In this document: one piece after another, positions 50,662 to 61,139 of the stretch
How positions within the stretch are numbered: position 1 is the stretch's first letter
How the letters are laid out: the number at the start of each line of letters is the position of its first letter
NCBI RefSeq assembly: GCF_019145435.1
Contig: NZ_JAHSTS010000003.1
Location: 697,948 to 761,947 of the forward strand
Source: Pseudomonas ekonensis
GTDB taxonomy: Bacteria > Pseudomonadota > Gammaproteobacteria > Pseudomonadales > Pseudomonadaceae
DNA: 64,000 nucleotides
Direction: 5' to 3'
Translations under genes and position numbers: made by a program
Notes under the pieces: model-generated
Database searches by the model: none
What the model saw: only the letters and a program-made list of their open reading frames with translations
Told to the model about the DNA's origin: nothing

Positions 50662-51357
50662 ATGAGCCCCACCTCCCTGACCATCGAATCCGGACTGCAA
50701 GCCGAACAGGACTTGCTGGCCTCCGTCTGCGCCGGCGATTCCGAGTTCGGCCTGCTGTTCTGGCAGCCGAGCGACCGGGCGCTGGTCATGCCGCGCCGCC
50801 TCAACCGCCTGCCCGGTTTCGACCAGGCCTGCGAAGTGTCGGCCGCGGCGGGATGGCCCGTTCTGCTGCGGGAAACCGGCGGCGAACCGGTGCCGCAGTC
50901 AGCCTCGACCGTCAACATCGCACTGGTCTACGCCCCGCCGCGCAGCGAGGGCGACCTGAACCGGATCGAGACCGGCTATCGGCGTTTGTGCGATCCGATC
51001 TGTCAGCTGTTGGATGAGTTGGGCGGCACGTCTTCCCTGGGCGAGATCGACGGTGCGTTCTGCGACGGCCGGTTCAACGTCAACCTCGACGGACGCAAGA
51101 TGGTCGGCACCGCCCAGCGCTGGCGCCAGAGTCAGGGCGGCCAGCGGCCGGTGGGGCTGGTGCACGGGGCGATGCTGATGGATGACGAGCGGGAGTCGAT
51201 GGCCGCGGCCGTCAACCGCTTCAACGAAGCCTGCGGACTGGAGCAGCGGGTGCGTGCGCAAAGCCACATTGCGCTGCATGAGAAATTTCCGGATGCGCAG
51301 GCCTTGGCGCGGCTCGACGTGCTCTTGCGGGCAATGCTGGCGCAAATCTACGCTTGA
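50662..51357 (+). CDS. Lipoate-protein ligase A-like protein (BPL/LPL domain)
   Basis: 231 residues covering one biotin/lipoate ligase catalytic domain. The lipoate-binding signature usually RRxGGGxV reads RETGGEPVPQ (70-79). The catalytic lysine region is kept as GRKMVGTAQRW with K146, preceded by CDGRFNVNLDG. The altered first motif suggests a changed substrate or an octanoyl/lipoyl transferase side branch. It has no accessory C-terminal domain. It stands between trpC and vfr with its own upstream REP. The specific reaction cannot be assigned. Confidence 0.75.
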   Translation: MSPTSLTIESGLQAEQDLLASVCAGDSEFGLLFWQPSDRALVMPRRLNRLPGFDQACEVSAAAGWPVLLRETGGEPVPQSASTVNIALVYAPPRSEGDLNRIETGYRRLCDPICQLLDELGGTSSLGEIDGAFCDGRFNVNLDGRKMVGTAQRWRQSQGGQRPVGLVHGAMLMDDERESMAAAVNRFNEACGLEQRVRAQSHIALHEKFPDAQALARLDVLLRAMLAQIYA

Positions 51358-51367
51358 GCCTGCGGGC

Positions 51368-52012
51368 TCAGCGCGTACCGAAGACCACCATGGTCTTGCC
51401 TTTCACGTCCACCAGGTTGCGGTCCTCGAGATCCTTGAGCACTCGGCCGACCATCTCCCGCGAACAGCCGACGATCCGTCCGATTTCCTGACGGGTCACC
51501 TTGATCTGCATGCCGTCCGGGTGGGTCATCGCATCGGGCTGCTTGCACAGCTCCAGCAGGCAGCGGGCCACGCGGCCGGTCACGTCGAAGAACGCCAGGT
51601 CGCCGACCTTGCGCGTGGTGTTGCGCAGGCGTTGTGCGATTTGTCCGCTGAGCACGTAAAGAATGTCCGGATCCTGTTGCGACAGTTCGCGGAATTTCGC
51701 GTAGCTGATTTCCGCGACTTCGCATTCGACCTTGGCCCGCACCCAGGCGCTGCGCTCCTGTTCCTGGCCGGCCTGTTCGAACAGCCCCAGCTCGCCGAAG
51801 AAGTCCCCGGCGTTGAGGTAGGCGATGATCATCTCCCGGCCGTCGTCATCCTCGATCAGGATCGTCACCGAGCCCTTGATGATGAAGTACAGCGTGTCGG
51901 AACGGTCGCCGGCGCAGATGATGTTGCTCTTGGCCGCATGGCGGCGGCGCTGGCAATGCATCAACAGCTTGTCGAGGTTCTTGATTTTGGGGGTGGGGGT
52001 AATACCAACCAT
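51368..52012 (-). CDS. vfr: cAMP-dependent global regulator Vfr (CRP family)
   Basis: 214 residues from ATG 52012 ([17 protein letters not shown], the length of P. aeruginosa Vfr). The N-terminal cyclic-nucleotide domain has [11 protein letters not shown] and [16 protein letters not shown], the cAMP pocket. The C-terminal winged helix has [22 protein letters not shown]. In P. aeruginosa it controls virulence, quorum sensing and twitching; in fluorescens-group strains its regulon differs. Divergent from the OsmC gene over a 236-base gap. Confidence 0.95.
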   Translation of the reverse strand: MVGITPTPKIKNLDKLLMHCQRRRHAAKSNIICAGDRSDTLYFIIKGSVTILIEDDDGREMIIAYLNAGDFFGELGLFEQAGQEQERSAWVRAKVECEVAEISYAKFRELSQQDPDILYVLSGQIAQRLRNTTRKVGDLAFFDVTGRVARCLLELCKQPDAMTHPDGMQIKVTRQEIGRIVGCSREMVGRVLKDLEDRNLVDVKGKTMVVFGTR

Positions 52013-52248
52013 GGTTGTATCCCGAAAAGACTGCACGGTTATGTTTGATTTTTTTATGAGGCGCCGAGAGCGGTCGTTGGCAGGTCGACCGGGCGTCAGT
52101 GATTTGGCGCCAGCTTACCAGACACTTCCTTGAAGATTCGAGAATTTACCTACGTCATGGCCGTATCCGTCCTAGGAATGGCAGTCGCTGTCAAAGCGTA
52201 GCCCTGTGCTAAGCTGGCGGCCCTTTTTTCTACAGTGGAGTCTTGGCG

Positions 52249-52671
52249 ATGAAGGCACGCATCCAATGGGCTGGCGAAGCCATGTTCCTCGGCGAATCCG
52301 GCAGCGGCCATGTCGTGGTCATGGACGGTCCGCCGGAGGCCGGCGGCCGCAACCTGGGTGTCCGCCCGATGGAGATGCTCTTGCTGGGCGTCGGCGGCTG
52401 CAGCAATTTCGACGTGGTCAGCATCCTGAAGAAGGCCCGCCAGGCGGTCGAGAGCTGCGAAGCGTTCCTGGACGCCGAACGCGCGACCGAAGACCCGAAA
52501 GTCTTCACCAAGATCCATATGCATTTCGTGGTCAAGGGCCGCGGCCTGAAGGAAGCCCAGGTCAAGCGCGCCATCGAGCTGTCTGCCGAGAAGTACTGCT
52601 CGGCCTCGATCATGCTCGGCGCGGCCGGCGTGGCCATCACCCACGACTACGAGATCGTCGAGCTCGGCTGA
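52249..52671 (+). CDS. OsmC family protein
   Basis: 140 residues from ATG 52249 with GGAG upstream. OsmC/Ohr fold with two cysteines, C51 (GVGGCSNFD) and C117 (EKYCSASIML), in the positions of the redox pair used to reduce peroxides. The YhfA-like branch (MEMLLLGVGGCSNFDVVSIL) fits better than Ohr. Actual substrate unknown. Neighbouring vfr in this orientation is common in pseudomonads, as I recall. Confidence 0.88.
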   Translation: MKARIQWAGEAMFLGESGSGHVVVMDGPPEAGGRNLGVRPMEMLLLGVGGCSNFDVVSILKKARQAVESCEAFLDAERATEDPKVFTKIHMHFVVKGRGLKEAQVKRAIELSAEKYCSASIMLGAAGVAITHDYEIVELG

Positions 52672-52707
52672 GCCGACATTCAACTATCATAAAAGCAGTG
52701 CAGACTC

Positions 52708-52736
52708 TGGCGATCCCCCGCCGACGTCTGCATAAT
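52708..52736 (+). promoter_or_regulatory. Possible speD promoter
   Basis: CATAAT (52731-52736) is a good -10. A weak TGGCGA lies 17 bases upstream (about 52708-52713). This would leave an approximately 165-nt leader before the speD GTG, in which I saw no clear riboswitch or ORF. Confidence 0.3.
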
Positions 52737-52908
52737 GCGCCACTTTTTTCAGGGCTGTGACCGGTCTGCCGACGGGTCATCCGCCTGAACAGATAACCAA
52801 AATCGCCATCGCGAAGAGGTGTTAACCGTCCTACGCAGGTGCGTCGTTCGCACTTGACGGGCATGCTTGATCACGCGGCCGTGCCGCATACATAGAGAGT
52901 TTTCAACG

Positions 52909-53703
52909 GTGAAAAGCAAACTCAAGCTCCACGGGTTCAATAACCTGACAAAGACCTTGAGCTTCAACATCTATGACATCTGCTACGCGGAAACCCCGCA
53001 AGACCAGCAGGCCTACGTCGAGTACATCAACAAAGAGTACAACGCGAAACGCCTGACGCAGATCCTCACGGAAGTTGTCGATATCATTGGTGCCAACATC
53101 CTGAACATCGCCAGTCAGGACTACGAGCCACAAGGCGCCAGCGTCACGATCCTGATCTCCGAAGAGCCGGTGACCCCGACCGAGAGTCAGATCGAAGAGT
53201 CTCCGGGCCCGCTGCCCGAGATCATCCTCGCCCACCTCGACAAGAGCCACATTACGGTGCACACCTATCCGGAAATCCATCCGGACGATGGCATCGCGAC
53301 GTTCCGTGTGGACATCGACGTGTCGACCTGCGGCGTGATTTCACCGCTCAAAGCGCTCAACTTCCTGATTCACCAGTTCGATTCGGACATCGTGACCGTG
53401 GATTACCGTGTGCGCGGCTTCACCCGTGACGTCGAAGGCAACAAGCACTTCATCGACCACGAGATCAACTCGATCCAGAACTACCTCTCCGAAGACACCC
53501 GCGACGCGTACCAGATGACCGACGTGAATGTGTACCAGGAGAACCTGTTCCACACCAAAATGCTGCTGAAGAACTTCGAACTGGACAACTACCTGTTCGG
53601 CGACGCCACCAGCAACCTGTCGGCCGAACAGCGTGCCCAGGTGACCGAGCGTGTGAAGCACGAAATGCTGGAGATCTTCTACGCCCGCAACATGCCGAGC
53701 TGA
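52909..53703 (+). CDS. speD: S-adenosylmethionine decarboxylase proenzyme
   Basis: 264 residues from GTG 52909, aligned with the E. coli SpeD start ([16 protein letters not shown]), with GAGAG upstream. Gammaproteobacterial class 1A enzyme. It self-cleaves before S113 ([12 protein letters not shown]) to make the pyruvoyl group. [13 protein letters not shown] holds catalytic C141. It makes decarboxylated SAM for spermidine. The second-start frame at 52867 is not needed. Confidence 0.96.
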   Translation: MKSKLKLHGFNNLTKTLSFNIYDICYAETPQDQQAYVEYINKEYNAKRLTQILTEVVDIIGANILNIASQDYEPQGASVTILISEEPVTPTESQIEESPGPLPEIILAHLDKSHITVHTYPEIHPDDGIATFRVDIDVSTCGVISPLKALNFLIHQFDSDIVTVDYRVRGFTRDVEGNKHFIDHEINSIQNYLSEDTRDAYQMTDVNVYQENLFHTKMLLKNFELDNYLFGDATSNLSAEQRAQVTERVKHEMLEIFYARNMPS

Positions 53704-53715
53704 GATCCCCGAGCA

Positions 53716-53756
53716 CAAAAAAAGGCGACTGCCCCCAGGGCGGTCGCCTTTTTTAT
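53716..53756. terminator. Bidirectional terminator for speD and coq7
   Basis: AAAAAAAGGCGAC-TGCCCCCAGGGCG-GTCGCCTTTTTT. GGCGAC/GTCGCC and an inner GCCC/GGGC stem with A- and T-runs on both sides. Confidence 0.9.
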
Positions 53757-53768
53757 TGGTGGGAACGT

Positions 53769-54416
53769 TCAGATCCGGTAGGTGCTCTTGGTCATCACCT
53801 TCGCCAGCAGGCTCATCCCGAACTTCACCGGCGCCGGGAAGCGGAAACCACCGGCCTGCAGTGCGCTTTCGGCATGGTGTTCCTCATCGACGCGCATCTG
53901 CTCCAGGATCGCCCGGGACTTTTCGTCCTCGGCGGGCAGTTGCTCCAGGTGCTCGTTCAGGTGCTTGCACACCTGATGTTCGGTCGCCGCGACGAACCCG
54001 AGGCTGACCTTGTCGCTGATCAGCCCGGCCACGGCGCCGATGCCGAACGACATGCCGTAGAACAATGGATTGAGCACGCTGGTGTGGCTGCCCAACTGAT
54101 GGATGCGTTGCTCGCACCACACCAGATGGTCGATCTCTTCTTCGGCGGCATGCTCCATCGCTTCGCGCACCTGCGGCAGCTTGGCGGTGAGGGCCTGGCC
54201 CTGGTACAGCGCCTGGGCGCAGACTTCGCCGGTGTGGTTGATGCGCATCAGGCCGGCGACATGGCGGGTGTCTTCGTCGCTCATCTGCGCATCGGGCTGC
54301 ACGATGGCCGGCGACGGGCGATGCGGCTGGCCGCTGAACGGCAGCAAGGTGCGCATGGCGGCATCGGCTTGCAGCAGAAGACGGTCAATCGGCGAGTAGT
54401 GACGTTGGGTAGTCAT
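53769..54416 (-). CDS. coq7: 2-nonaprenyl-3-methyl-6-methoxy-1,4-benzoquinol hydroxylase
   Basis: 215 residues, carboxylate-bridged di-iron protein of ubiquinone synthesis. Iron ligands in [32 protein letters not shown] and [10 protein letters not shown], the two ExxH pairs plus two Glu. It hydroxylates C6 of the demethoxyquinol at the membrane. Monocistronic, ending at the terminator shared with speD. Confidence 0.95.
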   Translation of the reverse strand: MTTQRHYSPIDRLLLQADAAMRTLLPFSGQPHRPSPAIVQPDAQMSDEDTRHVAGLMRINHTGEVCAQALYQGQALTAKLPQVREAMEHAAEEEIDHLVWCEQRIHQLGSHTSVLNPLFYGMSFGIGAVAGLISDKVSLGFVAATEHQVCKHLNEHLEQLPAEDEKSRAILEQMRVDEEHHAESALQAGGFRFPAPVKFGMSLLAKVMTKSTYRI

Positions 54417-54545
54417 GCTGACCTCCGGGGGGAATCTCGGCGGCCAGTTTAACCGAATCGGCCCGAGAAGGATTGCGCTGGGTCATCGTGACTCAGGGGG
54501 ATGGAGACTTCAGCGGGAGCAGGCGGTCTGCTCCCGCCGAAAGGC

Positions 54546-54884
54546 TCAGCCCGGCGGCCAGTTCATCTGGCGCTGACCGAGCACATGCATATGAATGTGG
54601 TAGACGGTCTGTCCGCCCTTTTCATTGCAGTTCATCACCACCCGGAAGCCTTCCTCGCAACCCAGCTCCAGCGCCAGGCGCTGGGCGGTGAACAGGATGT
54701 GCCCGGCCAGTGCCTTGTCGTCTTCGGTCAGGTCGTTGAGGGTGCGCACCGGTTTTTTCGGGATCACCAGAAAATGCACCGGCGCCTGTGGGGCGATGTC
54801 GTGGAAGGCCAGTACCTGGTCGTCCTCGTAGATGATCTTCGCCGGGATCTCCCGGTTGATGATCTTGGTGAACAGAGTATCCAC
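54546..54884 (-). CDS. hinT: HIT family purine nucleoside phosphoramidase (HinT)
   Basis: 112 residues from GTG 54884 (VDTLFTKIINREIPAKIIYED) with GGAG nine bases upstream; an ATG 14 codons earlier has no SD and adds non-family sequence. Histidine triad VYHIHMHVLG (about 95-104), the HxHxHxx active site. It hydrolyses adenosine phosphoramidates. 38 bases follow before the SDR gene on the other side. Confidence 0.93.
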   Translation of the reverse strand: MDTLFTKIINREIPAKIIYEDDQVLAFHDIAPQAPVHFLVIPKKPVRTLNDLTEDDKALAGHILFTAQRLALELGCEEGFRVVMNCNEKGGQTVYHIHMHVLGQRQMNWPPG

Positions 54885-54964
54885 AGCTGTTTTCTCCGTA
54901 GTGTGGGGCGGGTCGAGTGTACCCATGCAGGTTCACTGCGCCCAGCCGTTTGCCTGCCGGCCTT

Positions 54965-55753
54965 TCAGCGCGGGCAGTAAGCCTTGTTGACCATGCCGGT
55001 GACGGTGCGGTTGAGCCAGCGCGAGCCGAGGCGAGGCAGGAAGGCGAACCAGCGGTTCATCCGGCCGGGGATGATGATCGCGCGGTTCTTTTCCAGGGCG
55101 CGCACGGTATACAGCGCGACCTCTTCCGGGCTCATCAGCAGCCGGCTGTCTTTGAGCTTGCCGTCGTTCAGTTGGGCGGTGCGGAAGAATGCCGTACGGG
55201 TCGGGCCAGGGCAGAGCACCGAAACCTTAACCGCGCACTTCTTCAGCTCGACCCGCAGCGCTTCGGAGAAGTGCAGCACATACGCCTTGCTGGCGTAGTA
55301 GGTGCTCATCCACGGGCCGGGGTTGAACGCCGCGACCGAGGCGACGTTGAGGATCTGCCCGCCGCCCTGCAACGCCATGCTGTTGCCGATGGCGTGGCAG
55401 AGGCGGGTGAGGGCGAGGATGTTCACTTCGATCAGGTCCTGCTCGGTCATCCAGTCCTGGGCCAGGAACGGCCCGCAGGTGCCGATGCCGGCACAGTTCA
55501 CCAGCAGGTCGATTTGCCGGTCGCCTTCTTCCAGTTCCAGCAGGAAGCCGGACAGGCGCAAGGGTTCGCCCAGATCGCAGGCACGGAACAGCACCTCCAC
55601 GCCGAAGCGCTGGGTCAATTCGATCGCAATGCTTTCCAGCTGATCACGCTGTCGGGCCACCAGAATCAGGCTGCGGCCCCGGCGGGCAAGGGCTTCGGCC
55701 ATGGCCAGGCCGATGCCGCTGGAGGCGCCGGTGATCAGAGCGTAACGGGTCAT
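54965..55753 (-). CDS. Short-chain dehydrogenase/reductase (SDR)
   Basis: 262 residues from ATG 55753 with SD GGAG nine bases upstream; the in-frame ATG at 55765 is the SD-bearing sequence itself. Classical SDR: TGASSGIG (about 8-15) for NAD(P), NCAGIG, catalytic S-Y-K in NVASVAAF and YYASKAYVL. The Arg just before the second strand end (LVARQRD) suggests NADPH preference. The C-terminal extension is basic with a hydrophobic patch. Substrate unknown. Confidence 0.88.
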   Translation of the reverse strand: MTRYALITGASSGIGLAMAEALARRGRSLILVARQRDQLESIAIELTQRFGVEVLFRACDLGEPLRLSGFLLELEEGDRQIDLLVNCAGIGTCGPFLAQDWMTEQDLIEVNILALTRLCHAIGNSMALQGGGQILNVASVAAFNPGPWMSTYYASKAYVLHFSEALRVELKKCAVKVSVLCPGPTRTAFFRTAQLNDGKLKDSRLLMSPEEVALYTVRALEKNRAIIIPGRMNRWFAFLPRLGSRWLNRTVTGMVNKAYCPR

Positions 55754-55813
55754 GCAGTTCTCCATCGCAACAGCTCCGGCCGGCGACGCAGGTGTCGCGG
55801 GCCGGAGCGCTGT

Positions 55814-56764
55814 TCATTCTTTGGCAGAGTCTACAGGGGGTGGGGCCGCTTCGGCTGCTTCGTCCTCGGAAATCGTTGCCGGCTCGGCCACGGCGTCGAT
55901 CTCGTCGGTGGTCACCGAGCCGCTTTCGTAGCTGCTTTCCAGGCTGCTTTCGTACTCTTCCTGGATCGCCGAGATGCCGCCGACCATCGCGCCCGCGAAG
56001 ATGAGCCCGACGAACACGATCCACAGCGAGCACAGCACCTTGACCGCCGTGGTGTTGGGCGGTGGCGGCGGGCCATAGCGGTTGGCGCCGTCGTTGCCCG
56101 GCATGGCCATCATCACCAGCGGGAAAATGCTGCCCACGAACGGTACGAGGTTCAGCAGCCAGAGCCAGCCGGACCAGCCGATGTCGTGCAGGCGCTGGAC
56201 GCTGAACAGGATGCTGACGAGGCCGAAGGCCAGGAACAGAAAGAACGCGACGATGCCGCCGATGATCAGCCCCGTGGTGGAGTCCGTGCTGACCAGGCCC
56301 AGCCCGATGAAGGCAAAGATGCCGATGATCGGCAGGGTCACCAGGCTCAACACCATCGTCCAGGCCAGGAAGCGCAGGCGCCCGATCCGGCCTTCGACGC
56401 TGAACGGCTTGAGGATGGCGAACTCCGGGAGGCGCTCGCCGACGTCGGCCCGGGGCGGGGCGTAAGGGGAATCCGGCTCCGCCGGGGCGGGCGTCTGTTC
56501 GTGCACGTCCGCCAGGTTCAGTTCGACCGTGGTTTCGGGCTCGATCCGGGCTTCGATGCCGGTCTTGCCCAGCGCCTGCAGGTAAACCTGCGCGTCGCTG
56601 TGGGACAGCTCGCGCTTGAGGGCGACGGTGCGCCCGCTGAACAGCCGCTCGATGGCGGCGACATCGCTCTTGAACAGATCCGCCAGGTTGAGCTTGGCGG
56701 TGGTGATGTCGACTCCGGGCTGCAGGGCGCCGTCGAACACGATCTTGTAACGGGTTTCGCTCAT
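55814..56764 (-). CDS. DUF805 membrane protein with N-terminal domain and acidic tail
   Basis: 316 residues. Residues 1-75 form a soluble domain. A Pro-rich linker leads to a DUF805-type region with helices at about 135-155, 165-185, 200-220 and 245-270 (SVEGRIGRLRFLAWTM, SVQRLHDIGWSGWLWLLNLVP). The last about 50 residues are acidic (EEYESSLESSYESGSV...). DUF805 proteins are of unknown function. No partner in the neighbourhood explains its role. Confidence 0.8.
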   Translation of the reverse strand: MSETRYKIVFDGALQPGVDITTAKLNLADLFKSDVAAIERLFSGRTVALKRELSHSDAQVYLQALGKTGIEARIEPETTVELNLADVHEQTPAPAEPDSPYAPPRADVGERLPEFAILKPFSVEGRIGRLRFLAWTMVLSLVTLPIIGIFAFIGLGLVSTDSTTGLIIGGIVAFFLFLAFGLVSILFSVQRLHDIGWSGWLWLLNLVPFVGSIFPLVMMAMPGNDGANRYGPPPPPNTTAVKVLCSLWIVFVGLIFAGAMVGGISAIQEEYESSLESSYESGSVTTDEIDAVAEPATISEDEAAEAAPPPVDSAKE

Positions 56765-56852
56765 GGCCGGGCATCCTTGTCGCGAGATGGATTGAAGTGG
56801 GGTATCGCAGTCGGTGAGTGTAAGGCCGGTCGCGGATCGGACGGCCTTTTTC

Positions 56853-57821
56853 TCAGCGTGGCCAGCGGTTCGGCAACTGCGCCGCGTGCGCCAGTGCCTG
56901 ACGGTACTCGCTGTCCAGGCGGGCCACCAGTTGATCCACGCTCGGCAGATCCTTGATTCCGCCTACGCCCTGGCCCGCCGACCAGACGGTTTTCCAAGCC
57001 TTGGCCTCGTCGCTGAGCGGCTTGAGCTTTTCGCCGAAGTTCACGTCGCCCTTGCCCTGCAGGGCCGCCATGTCGAAGCCGGCGGCCTCCAGGCTCTGGC
57101 GCATGAAACTGGCCGGCACGCCCGACACGGCAGGAGTATGGATGATGTCCGCCGCTTTGGCAGTCAGCAGCATGTCCTTGTATGCGTCAGGCGCATGACT
57201 TTCGGTGGTGCCGATAAATCGGGTGCCGAAGTAGGCCAAATCCGCGCCCAGCACCTGAGCGGCAAGAATCTCATGCCCGTGGTTCAGGCATCCTGCGAGC
57301 AGCAGGGTCTTGTCGAAGAACTGACGGATCTCCGCGACCAGCGAGAACGGGCTCCAGGTGCCGGCATGGCCACCGGCGCCCGCCGCTACGGCGATCAGGC
57401 CGTCGACGCCGGCTTCGGCGGCTTTCTCCGCGTGGCGGCGGGTGGTCACATCGTGGAACACCAGGCCGCCGTAGCTGTGGACGGCATCGACCACTTCCTT
57501 GACCGCCCCCAGGCTGGTGATGACGATCGGCACCTGGTGTTCTACGCAGATGTTCAGGTCCGCCTGCAGCCTCGGGTTGGTGGGGTGGACGATCAGGTTC
57601 ACGGCATACGGCGCCGGGTTTTCCATGAGCGCCAGGCCCGCCTCGATCTGTTCCAGCCAGGCCTTGAAGCCGCTGCTTTCGCGCTGGTTCAGCGCCGGGA
57701 AGCTGCCGACCACGCCGTTGCGGCAACAGGCAAGCACCAGATCCGGGTTGGAAATCAGGAACATCGGCGCGGCCACGACGGGCAGGCGCAGGCGTTGGTC
57801 GAGCAAAGCGGGCAGCGACAT
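56853..57821 (-). CDS. Nitronate monooxygenase-family FMN oxidoreductase
   Basis: 322 residues, NMO/2-nitropropane dioxygenase family TIM barrel. It has PVVAAPMFLISNPDLVLACC at the N-terminus, GSFPALN, DGLIAVAAGAGGHAGTWS (FMN phosphate site) and GTRFIGTTESHA. The catalytic histidine of class I enzymes is likely in GHAG. Whether it oxidises nitronates or is an NADH:quinone reductase-like member cannot be told. SD GGGGGA before ATG 57821. Confidence 0.87.
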   Translation of the reverse strand: MSLPALLDQRLRLPVVAAPMFLISNPDLVLACCRNGVVGSFPALNQRESSGFKAWLEQIEAGLALMENPAPYAVNLIVHPTNPRLQADLNICVEHQVPIVITSLGAVKEVVDAVHSYGGLVFHDVTTRRHAEKAAEAGVDGLIAVAAGAGGHAGTWSPFSLVAEIRQFFDKTLLLAGCLNHGHEILAAQVLGADLAYFGTRFIGTTESHAPDAYKDMLLTAKAADIIHTPAVSGVPASFMRQSLEAAGFDMAALQGKGDVNFGEKLKPLSDEAKAWKTVWSAGQGVGGIKDLPSVDQLVARLDSEYRQALAHAAQLPNRWPR

Positions 57822-57854
57822 GGGACATCCCCCGATGAGTTGTGCTTATGAAGG

Positions 57855-58286
57855 TTAAAACGGCCGAACCACGACCAGAATTACAATAACAAGCAATATC
57901 AGAACTGGCACTTCATTGAACCAGCGATAAAAGACATGGCTGCGGGTGTTTTCGCCACGGGCGAAACGTTTGACGTAGGCGCCGCACACATGGTGATAGC
58001 CGATCAGGAGGGCGACCAGCGTGAGCTTGGCGTGCATCCACCCGCCTTGGGTGAAGTAGGCGCTCGGGTTGAGGCTGATCAGCCAGCCGCCGAAGATCAG
58101 CACGGCGATCATCGAAGGTCCCATGATGCCGCGGTACAGCTTGCGCTCCATGACGCTGAATCGTTCCTTGCTGACGGCGTCCTCGCTTTGCGCGTGATAG
58201 ACGAACAGCCGCGGCAGGTAGAACAGCCCGGCAAACCAGCAGACCACGCTGACGATATGAAACGCTTTGAGCCACAGATAGAGCAT
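57855..58286 (-). CDS. hemJ: Protoporphyrinogen oxidase HemJ (CopD family)
   Basis: 143 residues from ATG 58286 (MLYLWLKAFHIVSVVCWFAGLFYLPRLFVYH). Four membrane helices. Conserved H10 in the first helix and K in AKLTLV fit HemJ, which oxidises protoporphyrinogen IX where HemG and HemY are absent. Longer starts upstream lack the hydrophobic context. Divergent from argC. Also classed as UPF0093/CopD-like, so function rests on family assignment. Confidence 0.9.
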   Translation of the reverse strand: MLYLWLKAFHIVSVVCWFAGLFYLPRLFVYHAQSEDAVSKERFSVMERKLYRGIMGPSMIAVLIFGGWLISLNPSAYFTQGGWMHAKLTLVALLIGYHHVCGAYVKRFARGENTRSHVFYRWFNEVPVLILLVIVILVVVRPF

Positions 58287-58419
58287 TGGATTGATTCCCA
58301 GGTTCACGGTAGCCGGATAGTAGAGGCTCGGGCGGCCGCACGTCACCTTGACGGTTGTCGCAGGGGCGCGCGGCCCCTATCATCGACGGCTTTCCAGTGG
58401 GTTCGTTGAGGGCAGGTTC

Positions 58420-59454
58420 ATGGTCAAGGTCGGTATCGTCGGCGGCACGGGTTACACGGGTGTCGAACTGTTGCGTCTGCTGGCGCAGCATCCGCAGGCA
58501 GAAGTGGTGGTCATCACTTCCCGATCCGAGGCCGGCATGGCCGTCGCCGACATGTACCCGAACCTGCGCGGCCATTACGACGGCCTGGCGTTCAGCGTTC
58601 CGGACATCAAGACCCTGGGCGCCTGCGATGTGGTGTTCTTCGCCACGCCCCACGGTGTCGCCCACGCCCTGGCGGGTGAACTGCTGGCCGCCGGCACCAA
58701 GGTCATCGACCTGTCGGCGGACTTCCGCCTGCAGGACGCCGACGAGTGGGCCAAGTGGTACGGCCAGCCGCACGGCGCGCCGGAGCTGCTGGACGAGGCG
58801 GTCTACGGTCTGCCGGAAGTCAATCGTGAGCAGATCCGCAAGGCGCGCCTGATCGCGGTGCCGGGTTGCTACCCGACCGCCACGCAGTTGGGGTTCCTGC
58901 CTTTGCTTGAGGCCGGTCTTGCCGATGCCTCGCACCTGATCGCCGACTGCAAGTCGGGCATCAGCGGTGCCGGACGTGGCGCCTCTGTAGGGTCGCTGTA
59001 CTCCGAGACGTCGGAAAGCTTCAAGGCTTACGCGGTGAAAGGTCACCGTCACCTGCCGGAAATCCGCCAGGGGCTGCGCCGTGCAGCGGGCAAGGACGTC
59101 GGTCTGACCTTCGTTCCGCACCTGACGCCGATGATCCGTGGCATTCACTCGACGCTGTACGCGACCGTGACCGACCGTTCGGTGGATCTCCAGGCGCTGT
59201 TCGAGAAACGTTACGCCAACGAGCCGTTCGTCGACGTCATGCCGGCCGGCAGCCACCCGGAGACCCGCAGCGTGCGTGGCGCCAACGTGTGCCGAATAGC
59301 CGTGCACCGTCCGCAGGACGGCGACCTGGTGGTGGTGCTCTCGGTCATCGACAACCTGGTCAAGGGCGCGTCGGGCCAGGCGGTGCAGAACCTGAACATT
59401 CTGTTCGGCCTGGATGAACGCATGGGTCTGTCCCATGCTGGCATGCTGCCGTAA
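58420..59454 (+). CDS. argC: N-acetyl-gamma-glutamyl-phosphate reductase
   Basis: 344 residues from ATG 58420 with GAGGG upstream. It reduces N-acetyl-glutamyl phosphate with NADPH in arginine synthesis. [14 protein letters not shown] (NADP loop), catalytic Cys in [12 protein letters not shown], and [15 protein letters not shown] (catalytic His). Type 1 (long) ArgC. Single gene followed by a terminator. Confidence 0.97.
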   Translation: MVKVGIVGGTGYTGVELLRLLAQHPQAEVVVITSRSEAGMAVADMYPNLRGHYDGLAFSVPDIKTLGACDVVFFATPHGVAHALAGELLAAGTKVIDLSADFRLQDADEWAKWYGQPHGAPELLDEAVYGLPEVNREQIRKARLIAVPGCYPTATQLGFLPLLEAGLADASHLIADCKSGISGAGRGASVGSLYSETSESFKAYAVKGHRHLPEIRQGLRRAAGKDVGLTFVPHLTPMIRGIHSTLYATVTDRSVDLQALFEKRYANEPFVDVMPAGSHPETRSVRGANVCRIAVHRPQDGDLVVVLSVIDNLVKGASGQAVQNLNILFGLDERMGLSHAGMLP

Positions 59455-59470
59455 CCCGTTCTTACGAACA

Positions 59471-59501
59471 GCGAAAAGGCCCGGAACACGGGCCTTTTCG
59501 C
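59471..59501 (+). terminator. argC terminator
   Basis: GCGAAAAGGCCCG-GAACA-CGGGCCTTTTCGC, a perfect 13-bp stem with a T-run in the 3' arm. Confidence 0.88.
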
Positions 59502-59544
59502 ATTCGAAGCGGCGAAAGGCTTTATTGATATACCGTAACAATAG

Positions 59545-59574
59545 TTGACCGATTTTCTAGGACAAGCGGATAAT
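59545..59574 (+). promoter_or_regulatory. Sigma-70 promoter of erpA
   Basis: -35 TTGACC (59545-59550), 18-base spacer and -10 GATAAT (59569-59574), 47 bases before the erpA start. The upstream flank ATTGATATACCGTAACAATAG is AT-rich. IscR control is plausible for erpA but the site does not fit the type 1 consensus well. Confidence 0.65.
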
Positions 59575-59621
59575 GCGCGTCATCACGCAATATGACGGCT
59601 TAGCGCCGGGAGATAGTCAGC

Positions 59622-59972
59622 ATGAGCGTCGAATCCTTCACCCCCACGGCTTTGCAATTCACCCAGGGTGCCGCGCACAAGGTGAAGAGCCTGGTCGACG
59701 AAGAGGGGAATGATCGCTTGAAGCTGCGCGTATTCGTTACGGGCGGCGGTTGTTCAGGTTTTCAGTACGGCTTCACCTTCGATGAGGATGTGGCCGAAGA
59801 CGACACCATCGTCGAGCGCGAAGGGGTCAGCCTGGTGGTCGACCCAATGAGCTTCCAGTACCTGGCCGGTGCCGAGGTGGATTATCAGGAAGGTCTTGAG
59901 GGCTCGCGGTTCGTGATCAAGAACCCGAACGCCACCACCACCTGCGGATGCGGCTCTTCGTTCTCGATCTGA
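59622..59972 (+). CDS. erpA: Iron-sulfur cluster insertion protein ErpA
   Basis: 116 residues, A-type carrier. The three cluster-binding cysteines are in [11 protein letters not shown] (C44) and the C-terminal CGCGSSF (C108, C110). ErpA delivers [4Fe-4S] clusters to targets including the isoprenoid enzymes IspG/IspH. It has its own promoter and a strong shared terminator after it. Distinguished from IscA by the N-terminus [14 protein letters not shown]. Confidence 0.95.
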   Translation: MSVESFTPTALQFTQGAAHKVKSLVDEEGNDRLKLRVFVTGGGCSGFQYGFTFDEDVAEDDTIVEREGVSLVVDPMSFQYLAGAEVDYQEGLEGSRFVIKNPNATTTCGCGSSFSI

Positions 59973-59986
59973 CCGCTTCTTGCGCG

Positions 59987-60034
59987 AACGGCAAAACGCC
60001 GCAGTTCCTCACGGAGCTGCGGCGTTTTGCCGTT
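59987..60034. terminator. Bidirectional terminator for erpA and anmK
   Basis: AACGGCAAAACGCCGCAG (59987-60004) pairs perfectly over 18 bases with CTGCGGCGTTTTGCCGTT (60017-60034), 12-base loop. The longest perfect stem seen in the window; it lies between convergent genes. Confidence 0.88.
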
Positions 60035-60044
60035 TGCGATTCGG

Positions 60045-61139
<1,095 letters not shown>

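Noticed and set aside
59527-59556. IscR type 1 site overlapping the erpA promoter
   Set aside because: When aligned to the consensus the second half-site fails at most positions, so the resemblance is not supported.
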